From Bacillota bacterium (GTDB lineage: Bacteria > Bacillota > Bacilli > Bacillales_B > DSM-18226): DNA of 6,829 nt. Position numbers and translations under genes: made by a program. This document shows, one piece after another, positions 1-5,366 of the stretch (position 1 is the first letter of the stretch; each line of letters begins with the position of its first letter). The DNA lies in NCBI GenBank assembly GCA_030705665.1, contig JAUZQA010000233.1:1-6829 (forward strand), written 5' to 3'. The notes below the pieces were generated by a model, which did not search any database, had not been told where the DNA came from, and saw nothing but the letters and a program-made list of their open reading frames with translations.

Positions 1-66
1 AAAATCTCCATCACACTCATCATTACAATCAGCACAAACATAATCGAAAAAACGGTAGAAAAATAG
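1..66 (+). CDS. Possible 3' end of a membrane protein gene, cut by the window start
   Basis: Frame 1 is open from the first base to a TAG stop at 64-66 (21 codons). It would encode a hydrophobic stretch rich in Ile and Thr followed by a short charged tail ending IIEKTVEK, which is how many permease C-termini look. The opposite strand is also open here, and the piece is too short to show coding potential by itself, so this is only a suggestion. No clear terminator follows before the next promoter; 67-110 holds only AT-rich sequence. The product cannot be named. Confidence 0.2.
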   Translation, partial: KISITLIITISTNIIEKTVEK

Positions 67-110
67 GGTTTGATTGCATTTAATTCCAGAAAAATTTTTA
101 CAAAAAGTAA

Positions 111-141
111 TTGACCTTCACGTTACGTAAAGGTATATCGT
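111..141 (+). promoter_or_regulatory. MerR-type promoter of the TipAS regulator gene
   Basis: A -35 hexamer TTGACC lies at 111-116. Two -10 hexamers are possible: TATCGT at 136-141 (19-bp spacer) or TATATC at 134-139 (17-bp spacer). The 19-bp choice fits the long spacers that MerR-family activators correct by distorting the DNA. The spacer is almost filled by a dyad (114-134), the usual place for a MerR-family operator. The first gene downstream is the regulator itself at 164, so autoregulation is likely, as known for TipA and B. subtilis Mta. Confidence 0.65.
114..134. promoter_or_regulatory. MerR-family operator, 21-bp dyad
   Basis: The arms ACCTTCACGT and ACGTAAAGGT flank one central T; nine of the ten base pairs are symmetrical, and the only mismatch is at 119/129. 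The dyad starts inside the -35 hexamer and ends at the -10 region. The ACC...GGT ends and central ACGT halves resemble operators of the TipA/Mta/BmrR group. The likely ligand is the product of the gene starting at 164. Confidence 0.7.
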
Positions 142-163
142 GTAATCAGGGGGTTATCAAAAG

Positions 164-925
164 ATGGAATTTACAGTGCAAAGCCTAGGGAAATTAGCAG
201 GAGTCAGCACAAGAACGCTCCGATATTATGATGAGATAGGGATTCTTAAGCCGGCAAGAATCAATTCATCAGGATATCGGATCTATGGTCAAAGGGAAGT
301 TGACCGTCTGCAGCAAATTCTTTTTTATAGAGAATTAGGTGTCAGCTTGGAGGATATAAAGAAAATCATAACGGATCCTACCTTTGATGGGGCAAGCGCA
401 CTGAAAGAACATCGGGAAAAACTCCTAGAAAGAAGGGCGCAATTAGATTTGTTAATTGCCAATGTAGAAAAAACGATTGAGCATTCAGAAGGGAGAATCT
501 CCATGTCAAATAAAGAAAAGTTCGAAGGCTTTAAGAAAAAAATGATTGAAGACAATGAGGAAAAGTACGGCAAGGAAGCAAGCGAAAAATATGGCAAGGA
601 AGCAGTGGAGCAATCCAATGCCAAACTAATGAACATGACAGAAGAAGAATATAAGGAAGTAACGGGATTAGAAGAGCAAATGAAAGCAACGTTGACTCAG
701 GCTTTTGCAGCAGGTGATCCCGCAGGCCCATTAGCACAAAAAGCAGCTCAATTACACAAAGAATGGCTCTGCTATTATTGGAGTCAATACAGTAAGGAGG
801 CACATGCCGGTCTTGCCCAGATGTATGTCGATGATGAAAGATTCAAAGCAAACTATGATAAAGAACAGCCGGGCACAGCCGAATTTTTAAGAGATGCAAT
901 TAGGATTTTCACTGGTGTTAAATAG
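164..925 (+). CDS. MerR-family transcriptional activator with TipAS antibiotic-recognition domain
   Basis: A 253-residue cytoplasmic DNA-binding regulator. Residues 4-70 form the MerR winged helix: VSTRTLRYYDEIGIL is the helix-turn-helix region, then GYRIYG and a leucine-rich segment. A dimerising coiled coil follows at about 75-108. A TipAS domain covers about 115-250, with the family-type EKYG motifs (133-136 and 141-144), a Trp/Cys/Tyr patch at 201-205 and the ending FLRDAIRIF. Length and order match TipAL and B. subtilis Mta (about 250 residues). In those relatives the C-terminal domain binds thiopeptide antibiotics or other drugs and switches the DNA-binding half to activate its own promoter and drug-efflux genes. 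ATG 164 follows a GGGGG ribosome site (149-153) at 10 nt. Its own promoter carries a matching dyad. The permease downstream could be a target, but that gene lacks the same operator and a terminator lies between them. Family assignment is firm; the ligand is unknown. Confidence 0.93.
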   Translation: MEFTVQSLGKLAGVSTRTLRYYDEIGILKPARINSSGYRIYGQREVDRLQQILFYRELGVSLEDIKKIITDPTFDGASALKEHREKLLERRAQLDLLIANVEKTIEHSEGRISMSNKEKFEGFKKKMIEDNEEKYGKEASEKYGKEAVEQSNAKLMNMTEEEYKEVTGLEEQMKATLTQAFAAGDPAGPLAQKAAQLHKEWLCYYWSQYSKEAHAGLAQMYVDDERFKANYDKEQPGTAEFLRDAIRIFTGVK

Positions 926-946
926 AAGTTATATATTAAAATAAAC

Positions 947-976
947 ATTCCTTCAAATCTGGAGGAATTTTTTTCT
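947..976 (+). terminator. Intrinsic terminator of the MerR gene
   Basis: The arms 947-954 and 961-968 form an 8-bp stem with one G-T pair and a 6-nt loop, followed by a T run at 968-974. It starts 21 nt after the stop codon and separates the regulator from the permease operon. Confidence 0.8.
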
Positions 977-1048
977 TTCTATAGAGATATATTTAAAATT
1001 ACTTCGAAAATAGGATACTATATTAGTAAACAATCTTTAGAGATGCAT

Positions 1049-1062
1049 CGTTTTGCAAAACG
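1049..1062. repeat. Perfect 14-bp palindrome in the leader of the permease operon
   Basis: CGTTTTGCAAAACG at 1049-1062 is a perfect palindrome 28 bp upstream of the GTG start. It could be a repressor operator or, in RNA, a small 5-bp hairpin with a TGCA loop. There is no T run after it, so it is not a terminator. I found no convincing sigma-A promoter in 977-1090. A TATATT at 1019-1024 could be a -10 but has no good -35 partner. The palindrome would lie just downstream of its start site, which suits a repressor site. Confidence 0.4.
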
Positions 1063-1090
1063 GCACCAGAGTTAATGGGAGAGGTTAGAT

Positions 1091-1993
1091 GTGAAGGGTA
1101 AATATAAGATTATAACAGCCATGCTGATTTTCGGGAGTATTGGAATTTTTGTCAAAGGAATCCATCTTTCCTCGAGTGAAATTGCTTTTCTGAGAGGTGT
1201 AATCGGCAGTATTTTCTTGATTATTGCAAGCTTGTTTGCTAAACAGCAGATTTCTCTTAAATCAATGAAAAAAAACCTGATTCTGCTTATTCTTTCCGGT
1301 GCGGCTATCGGCTTTAATTGGATTTTGTTGTTTGAAGCCTATCGGTATACAACGATATCGAATGCCACATTAAGTTATTACTTTGCCCCAGTATTTGTGA
1401 TGGTTTTGGCGCCATTTGTACTAAAAGAAAAACTTACACCAGTGAAGACGGGGTGTATATTAGCAGCAATGGCGGGGTTGTTCCTGGTAGTGAATATTGG
1501 CGGTTCTTCCGCAGGTACCTCCTATAATCACCCGCTTGGAATTTTATATGGATTAATGGCAGCTGCTCTTTATTCAAGTGTAATCTTAATGAATAAATTT
1601 ATTAAAAACTTATCCGGGTTTGAAACAACATTGATACAATTATTGGTTTCTGCTTTGGTGCTTTTGCCATATGTGATGGTAAGGGATCATTTTGATTTTT
1701 CAGGGCTGGATTCCAAATCAATCGTACTGATCTTTATCGTAGGAATTGTCCATACTGGTTTTGCTTATTATATGTATTTTGGCTCTGTAAAAGAATTATC
1801 CGGACAAACTATTGCCGTTTTAAGTTATATCGATCCTATATCAGCTGTCATTATGGCCGCGATCTTTTTAGGAGAAAGCATGAGTATCGTTCAAATCATT
1901 GGAGGAATACTGATCCTTGGTTCTACTTTTGTAAGTGAGAAATTGGACATGAAAATTCAAGCGAAAAAAGAGAAAATTATTGGAGGTCGTTGA
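1091..1993 (+). CDS. EamA/DMT-superfamily permease (RhaT-like transporter)
   Basis: A 300-residue integral membrane protein with about ten membrane segments in two repeated EamA halves, roughly residues 4-135 and 149-285. Family marks include FLRGVIGSIFL in the first half, the segment around FEAYRYTTISNATLSYYFAP (81-100), and LSYIDPISAVIMA with FLGESMS near the end of the second half. A basic tail (KIQAKKEK) ends the protein. DMT carriers of this kind move metabolites such as amino acids, purines or other small compounds across the cell membrane, often outward. The substrate cannot be read from sequence. The GTG start at 1091 has a GGGAGAGG ribosome site at 1077-1084; the ATG at 1089 overlaps it but is followed at once by TGA. 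The gene is first in an operon with the YdcF-type gene, whose ribosome site lies inside the last codons here. Confidence 0.93.
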   Translation: MKGKYKIITAMLIFGSIGIFVKGIHLSSSEIAFLRGVIGSIFLIIASLFAKQQISLKSMKKNLILLILSGAAIGFNWILLFEAYRYTTISNATLSYYFAPVFVMVLAPFVLKEKLTPVKTGCILAAMAGLFLVVNIGGSSAGTSYNHPLGILYGLMAAALYSSVILMNKFIKNLSGFETTLIQLLVSALVLLPYVMVRDHFDFSGLDSKSIVLIFIVGIVHTGFAYYMYFGSVKELSGQTIAVLSYIDPISAVIMAAIFLGESMSIVQIIGGILILGSTFVSEKLDMKIQAKKEKIIGGR

Positions 1994-2797
1994 GTGGATT
2001 TATATAAAATTGCTGAAAATATAAACATTTTAAATGACTTTCTTGGAAAAAGAGATATCGATACATTGTCGAGTAATGCTTTAGCCGAAAAATATAAGGT
2101 TTCACAAACTGATTTGCTGATTTTATTTGGCGGCAGTATAGCATATGGCTGTGACGTAGTGGGTGAAGCCATCTCAAACAATATTGCCAAAAATTTTATG
2201 ATTGTTGGTGGAGAAGGACATACGACAGAAAGTTTACGTCGAGCAATCCATAATGTTTTTCCTGAAATAGAAACGACAGGGAAAATGGAAGCAGATATTA
2301 TGAGTGAGTATTTAAAACGGAAATATGATATTGATAAAATTTTGATAGAGCGTAATTCAACGAATTGTGGAAATAACATTACTTTCGCTTTAGAAGTTAT
2401 GAAACAAAATAAGCTTTCCCCAAACAATATTATTATTGTACAAGACTCAACGATGCAGCGCAGGATGGATGCTGGCTTTCGCAAATATCTCCAGGATTCA
2501 AAAGTTGCAGTAATAAATTTTGCTTCGTATAAGGTGAGAGTTGAAGTAAAAAGTGAAAAAATAGTAATTGAACCATCAGGTATTTGGGGGATGTGGGGCT
2601 TAGAAAGATATATTTCTTTATTGATGGGAGAAATTCCGAGATTATTGGATGATGCCGATGGATATGGTCCTAACGGAAAAAATTATATTGCACATGTTGA
2701 TATTCCTGAAAATGTATTGAAAGCGTTCGAAGAATTAAAATCGGAATATGGAGATTTGGTAAGAGCTGCAAATCCACGATACGCCTCAAAACAATAG
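1994..2797 (+). CDS. ydcF: YdcF-family protein (DUF218 domain)
   Basis: A 267-residue protein matching E. coli YdcF (about 266 residues) over its full length as I recall that sequence. Shared marks are the Rossmann-like LLILFGG (41-47), VGGEGHTT (71-78), TTGKMEADI (94-102), STNCGNN (122-128), IIVQDSTMQRR (147-157), MGEIPRL (211-217) and DGYGPNGK (222-229). E. coli YdcF has been reported to bind S-adenosylmethionine; its enzymatic role is not established. No signal peptide or membrane segment is seen, so it should be cytoplasmic, unlike the membrane-anchored SanA/ElyC branch of DUF218. The GTG start at 1994 directly abuts the permease TGA (TGAGTG), with GGAGG at 1982-1986 and a 7-nt spacing, so the two genes are probably translationally coupled. 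A strong terminator follows 18 nt after the stop. Confidence 0.92.
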   Translation: MDLYKIAENINILNDFLGKRDIDTLSSNALAEKYKVSQTDLLILFGGSIAYGCDVVGEAISNNIAKNFMIVGGEGHTTESLRRAIHNVFPEIETTGKMEADIMSEYLKRKYDIDKILIERNSTNCGNNITFALEVMKQNKLSPNNIIIVQDSTMQRRMDAGFRKYLQDSKVAVINFASYKVRVEVKSEKIVIEPSGIWGMWGLERYISLLMGEIPRLLDDADGYGPNGKNYIAHVDIPENVLKAFEELKSEYGDLVRAANPRYASKQ

Positions 2798-2815
2798 ATG
2801 GATTGCAAAGTGCGT

Positions 2816-2851
2816 AAAAATGGGTCAGTGAGCGAACTGCCCCATTTTTTT
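2816..2851 (+). terminator. Strong intrinsic terminator of the permease-ydcF operon
   Basis: The arms 2816-2829 and 2836-2849 form a 14-bp stem with a single mismatch (2825 against 2840) and a 6-nt loop. Seven T bases (2845-2851) overlap the end of the stem. The A run on the 5' side gives a weaker T run on the other strand. It closes the operon 18 nt after the ydcF stop. Confidence 0.92.
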
Positions 2852-2897
2852 CATTAAACTGGTAATAACTAATCCTATAATTCTATTCCTGTCATTA

Positions 2898-2926
2898 TTG
2901 ACGTGAGAAAAAATAACACATATAAT
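2898..2926 (+). promoter_or_regulatory. Sigma-A promoter of the amt operon
   Basis: TTGACG at 2898-2903 (5 of 6 consensus) and TATAAT at 2921-2926 (6 of 6) have the optimal 17-bp spacer. Transcription should start near 2933, giving a leader of about 29 nt before the ATG at 2962. It is one of the best promoter matches in the window. Two nitrogen-control-like boxes lie in the spacer and just downstream, which suggests a strong promoter held down by a repressor. Confidence 0.85.
2904..2920. promoter_or_regulatory. Putative GlnR/TnrA-like box in the promoter spacer
   Basis: TGAGAAAAAATAACACA agrees at 12 of 14 specified positions with the consensus TGTNANAWWWTMTNACA used by B. subtilis TnrA and GlnR. 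One mismatch falls in each half-site (third base; first T of the right half). The box exactly fills the 17 bases between the -35 and -10 hexamers, a position that implies repression. The A-rich centre helps the match and could arise by chance. Confidence 0.4.
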
Positions 2927-2945
2927 CAGACTAAGTAACAAATTA

Positions 2946-2962
2946 TGTGAGGAGATATGACA
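2946..2962. promoter_or_regulatory. Putative GlnR/TnrA-like box over the ribosome site and start codon
   Basis: TGTGAGGAGATATGACA contains the core TGTNA-N7-TNACA exactly and agrees at 12 of 14 positions of the full consensus; the two misses are in the centre (2952 and 2954). Its centre lies 42 bp, about four helical turns, from that of the upstream box. It covers the GAGGAG ribosome site and the A of the ATG at 2962, so part of the match is forced by translation signals. Binding here would fit a roadblock or GlnR-type repressor. Confidence 0.45.
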
Positions 2963-3375
2963 TGGTTGTTGTGGACGAAGTTTATAATCAAATTGTTTTT
3001 CAGTTTTCTTCAGAACAATTAGTCAAGATTTTACAAGATATCAAGATTCATAAAGAAAAAGAAATAAATGGTATAAAGGAAAAAATCAAAAAGTACGAGC
3101 AGACAAGAAGGGCACATGAGGTCTGGTATCAATCATTATCTCCTGTACGAAAGTTTTTCACAGGACGTCCAGCCAGCCATCAGCAAGCAGTAGAATACAT
3201 TGTAAATGTAAAGGAAAGATTTAATACTATTGAGAAGATTAAAATTCGGGTTTCACAATTGGAGCGGATCCTTTCTTTGATACAGGGAGACCCTGATGTG
3301 GAGCAAATCGTCCTGCCAACATTTATGATTGATGAAATAAAAGCGTGGAAAGAAAAGGAGGGCCGCCAAGTATGA
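2962..3375 (+). CDS. Hypothetical helical/coiled-coil protein, first gene of the amt operon
   Basis: I do not recognise this 137-residue protein. It is mostly helical, charged and soluble-looking, without signal peptide, membrane segment or Cys. A heptad-like segment at about 17-50 is rich in Lys and Glu, then comes WYQSLSPVRKFFTGRP (55-70), a second helical segment at about 73-108, and a C-terminal part ending in charged helix. It lacks the PII (GlnB/GlnK) fold signature and length pattern, so it is not the usual partner encoded beside amt. ATG 2962 is preferred over an in-frame GTG at 2947 because GAGGAG at 2949-2954 serves 2962 with a 7-nt gap and would otherwise lie inside the gene. The stop overlaps the transporter start (ATGA, 3372-3375), so the two are probably translationally coupled. 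A role in ammonium uptake or its regulation is inferred from context only. Confidence 0.85.
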   Translation: MVVVDEVYNQIVFQFSSEQLVKILQDIKIHKEKEINGIKEKIKKYEQTRRAHEVWYQSLSPVRKFFTGRPASHQQAVEYIVNVKERFNTIEKIKIRVSQLERILSLIQGDPDVEQIVLPTFMIDEIKAWKEKEGRQV

Positions 3376-4646
3376 GCATGCAAGCCTTAGACTTTGGTTT
3401 GAATACAGTTTGGGTGGTTCTAACGGCCGCAATGATCCTATTAATGGAAGGCGGCTTTGCTTTGTTAGAGGCAGGCTTTGTCCGATCGAAAAATAGTGTT
3501 AATATCATCATGAAGGTTTTTGCAGATATCACTATTGGGACACTTTGTTATTATCTTGTTGGCTTTGCTCTAATGTATGGCGGTGATTTTCTTGGCATCA
3601 TTGGCAAGAGTGGATTCATGCTTCAAGGTGATTTCTCTTATTTACACCTTTCAGTATCTAAAGATACATTTTGGCTGTTCCAAGGTGCGTTTGTTATAGC
3701 AGTTATTTCTATTGTTTCCGGTGCGGTTGCTGAAAGAATAAATTTTCGCGCTTATCTGCTCTATGTTATACTGATGACTATGTTTATTTATCCAATTGCA
3801 GGTCACTGGGTATGGGGTGGCGGCTGGTTACAGAAGTTAGGGTTTGAAGATTTTGCAGGCTCGGCGGTGATTCATGCTTTGGGCGGCTTTTCAGCATTGG
3901 CAGCAGCGATCCTGGTTGGACCAAGGAAAGGGAAATTCACAAAAGAAGGTTCAAGTACGATTGCACTGCCGAGTAACCTGCCGCTGGCATCTGTAGGGGC
4001 ATTTTTGCTATGGTTCGGCTGGTTTGGGTTTAATGCAGGAAGCACCTTGCAAGCAACTGATGTACGTATTGGGCATATTGCTATTGTAACCATGCTTTCG
4101 GCTGCTGCAGGCGGTGCGACGATGTTGATTTATACTTTATTTCGTTATGGGCGTTCAGATGCGCCATCTGTTATAAATGGTTCGTTAGCTGGTCTTGTTG
4201 GTATTACCGCAGGCTGTGCATTTGTAAGTGATCAGTCATCCATTTTGATCGGGATTGTTTCAGGTTTGTTGATGATGACGGCGACTAATTGGCTTGAGGC
4301 AAGGAAAATTGATGACCCTGTAGGGGCGTTTCCAGTCCATGCCGCATCAGGAGTATGGGGGACCATTGCCGTTGGATTATTTTCAACAAATGGCGGACTA
4401 TTCACTGGTGGCGGCTTCCATTTACTTGGAATTCAAATTCTTGGTTTAGCGATTTTATGTATTTGGGGATTTTTATTAACGTGGGCTGGTTTGAAAGTCA
4501 TTAAATTGTGGGTGCCAATTCGTGCAACTTCTGAAGAAGAAGAACTTGGCTTGGATATCAGTTATCACGGGATTATGGCCACACACACCTCTCCTGAATT
4601 TATCAAGCTAGAGGAATTTTTTGACGATGGGAAACAAGAGGACTAG
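3372..4646 (+). CDS. amt: Ammonium transporter, Amt/Mep/Rh family (AMT1/cyanobacterial-type)
   Basis: A 424-residue membrane channel carrying ammonium across the cell membrane, usually as a trimer of 11-segment subunits. All key family residues are present, counted from ATG 3372: Phe107 and Phe215 of the outer gate, Trp148 and Asp160 of the recruitment site (DFAGSAVIH), and the pore twin histidines His168 and His323 (FPVHAASGVWG). The C-terminal tail has the regulatory SEEEELGLDISYHG motif (387-400). The N-terminal LLEAGFVRSKN and the loop after segment 2 resemble plant AMT1 and cyanobacterial Amt more than B. subtilis NrgA. ATG 3372 is chosen because AAGGAGG (3355-3361) lies 10 nt upstream. 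The in-frame GTG at 3345 would put that site inside the gene and add a long overlap. The start overlaps the previous stop by 4 nt. No glnK lies beside it; the partner is the unknown 137-residue protein. Nitrogen control is suggested by boxes at the operon promoter. Confidence 0.96.
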   Translation: MSMQALDFGLNTVWVVLTAAMILLMEGGFALLEAGFVRSKNSVNIIMKVFADITIGTLCYYLVGFALMYGGDFLGIIGKSGFMLQGDFSYLHLSVSKDTFWLFQGAFVIAVISIVSGAVAERINFRAYLLYVILMTMFIYPIAGHWVWGGGWLQKLGFEDFAGSAVIHALGGFSALAAAILVGPRKGKFTKEGSSTIALPSNLPLASVGAFLLWFGWFGFNAGSTLQATDVRIGHIAIVTMLSAAAGGATMLIYTLFRYGRSDAPSVINGSLAGLVGITAGCAFVSDQSSILIGIVSGLLMMTATNWLEARKIDDPVGAFPVHAASGVWGTIAVGLFSTNGGLFTGGGFHLLGIQILGLAILCIWGFLLTWAGLKVIKLWVPIRATSEEEELGLDISYHGIMATHTSPEFIKLEEFFDDGKQED

Positions 4647-4649
4647 AAT
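4621..4649 (+). promoter_or_regulatory. Putative sigma-A promoter inside the end of amt, for the M50B gene
   Basis: TTGACG at 4621-4626 and TAGAAT at 4644-4649 (each 5 of 6) are 17 bp apart. The -10 contains the amt stop codon. The expected start near 4656 falls inside the 5' arm of the amt terminator, so the transcript would begin with most of that hairpin. Only 26 nt separate the terminator from the next gene, leaving no room for another promoter. Confidence 0.55.
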
Positions 4650-4651
4650 AT

Positions 4652-4687
4652 AAAAGCAGAAACCGGTTATACTGGTTTCTGCTTTTT
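4652..4687 (+). terminator. Intrinsic terminator of the amt operon
   Basis: The arms 4652-4666 and 4672-4686 form a 15-bp stem (one G-T pair near the loop) with the 5-nt loop TTATA; the T run is at 4683-4687. It begins 6 nt after the amt stop. It may also act as a 5' hairpin of RNA starting at the promoter embedded in the end of amt. Confidence 0.92.
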
Positions 4688-4713
4688 ACTTTATTGAAGG
4701 AAAGTGAAGATGC

Positions 4714-5361
4714 ATGCATATATTTTTTTATTATTTAATAGGAGCCTTTTTATTAGGAATTGTTCCTGTTGTCGGGAAATATGTTGCTGTGATTAATACA
4801 TTTATTCATGAAGTCGGACACGCTTTAATGGCGCTTATATTTGGGGGTCATGTTCGTTCAATCTCTTTATTTGCGAATACGGAAGGAACTGCTGTTACAG
4901 CACATTCAGGGCGGCTTGCGCAAAATTTTACAGCCCTTGCAGGATATCCATTTTCATCAATCTGCGGCTTTATTATGGTTTGGGCCTTGAAGAATGGCTA
5001 TAGCAGTTACGTTCTTTTAGGATGGTGCAGTCTCTTAGTCGTTGCCTTTTTTCTCTGGATTCGAAATCTTTACGGCTTTTTTTGGGCCATCAGTTTTGGG
5101 GCGATTACCTATTATGTGATGTTTCAAAATATATCGTTAAAAGAGCCATTTGTTTATTTTATTACTGCTGTTGTTGTTATACAGTCTGTGTTATCGGCAC
5201 TAACTATTTTATACTTAAGCCTTACACGTCCTGATGATTCCGGTGATGCTGCCCATTTATCACGCTCCACTGTCTTCATTCCGGCGTTCATTTGGGGGAT
5301 CATCTTTGCAGGACAAGCCGTCTATTTTTTTATCAAAGAAGTTCAGTTGTTGATTTTTTAA
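4714..5361 (+). CDS. M50B-like membrane zinc metalloprotease
   Basis: A 215-residue polytopic membrane protein with the zinc-protease motif HEVGH (32-36) following a first hydrophobic segment. The region after it (GGHVRSISLFANTEGTAV) and the later RNLYG (117-121) and GDAAHLSRST (177-186) fit the Peptidase_M50B family of small intramembrane or membrane-embedded metalloproteases. His32 and His36 should bind zinc with Glu33 as catalytic base; the third ligand is not certain, and Asp178 or Asn118 are candidates. There are about six membrane segments. Bacterial members have no well-established substrate, so cleavage of a membrane or regulatory protein is only inferred. ATG 4714 follows AAGGAAAGTGA (4697-4707) with a 6-nt gap. 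Another ATG at 4710 is out of frame and opens only a short reading frame. The gene ends 5 nt from the convergent phosphatase gene. Confidence 0.85.
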   Translation: MHIFFYYLIGAFLLGIVPVVGKYVAVINTFIHEVGHALMALIFGGHVRSISLFANTEGTAVTAHSGRLAQNFTALAGYPFSSICGFIMVWALKNGYSSYVLLGWCSLLVVAFFLWIRNLYGFFWAISFGAITYYVMFQNISLKEPFVYFITAVVVIQSVLSALTILYLSLTRPDDSGDAAHLSRSTVFIPAFIWGIIFAGQAVYFFIKEVQLLIF

Positions 5362-5366
5362 AAAGG

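Noticed and set aside
541..612. Tandem EKYGKEA duplication in the MerR protein as a recent repeat expansion
   Set aside because: Two similar EKYG-type segments are usual at this place in TipAS-domain proteins, and the DNA copies already differ.
325..803. Minus-strand open frames across the MerR gene
   Set aside because: They mirror a well-supported TipAS regulator; their Ser/Leu/Phe-rich content is what the antisense of a Lys/Glu-rich helical gene gives.
1957..2484. Long open frame of 175 codons on the minus strand across ydcF
   Set aside because: It is antisense to a gene with clear full-length family motifs, lacks a ribosome site, and has no recognisable domain.
2947..2961. GTG at 2947 as start of the first amt-operon gene
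   Set aside because: The ribosome site GAGGAG (2949-2954) would lie inside the gene; ATG 2962 is correctly spaced.
3345..3371. GTG at 3345 as amt start, adding nine residues
   Set aside because: AAGGAGG at 3355-3361 would be internal; ATG 3372 has proper spacing and gives the usual stop-start overlap.
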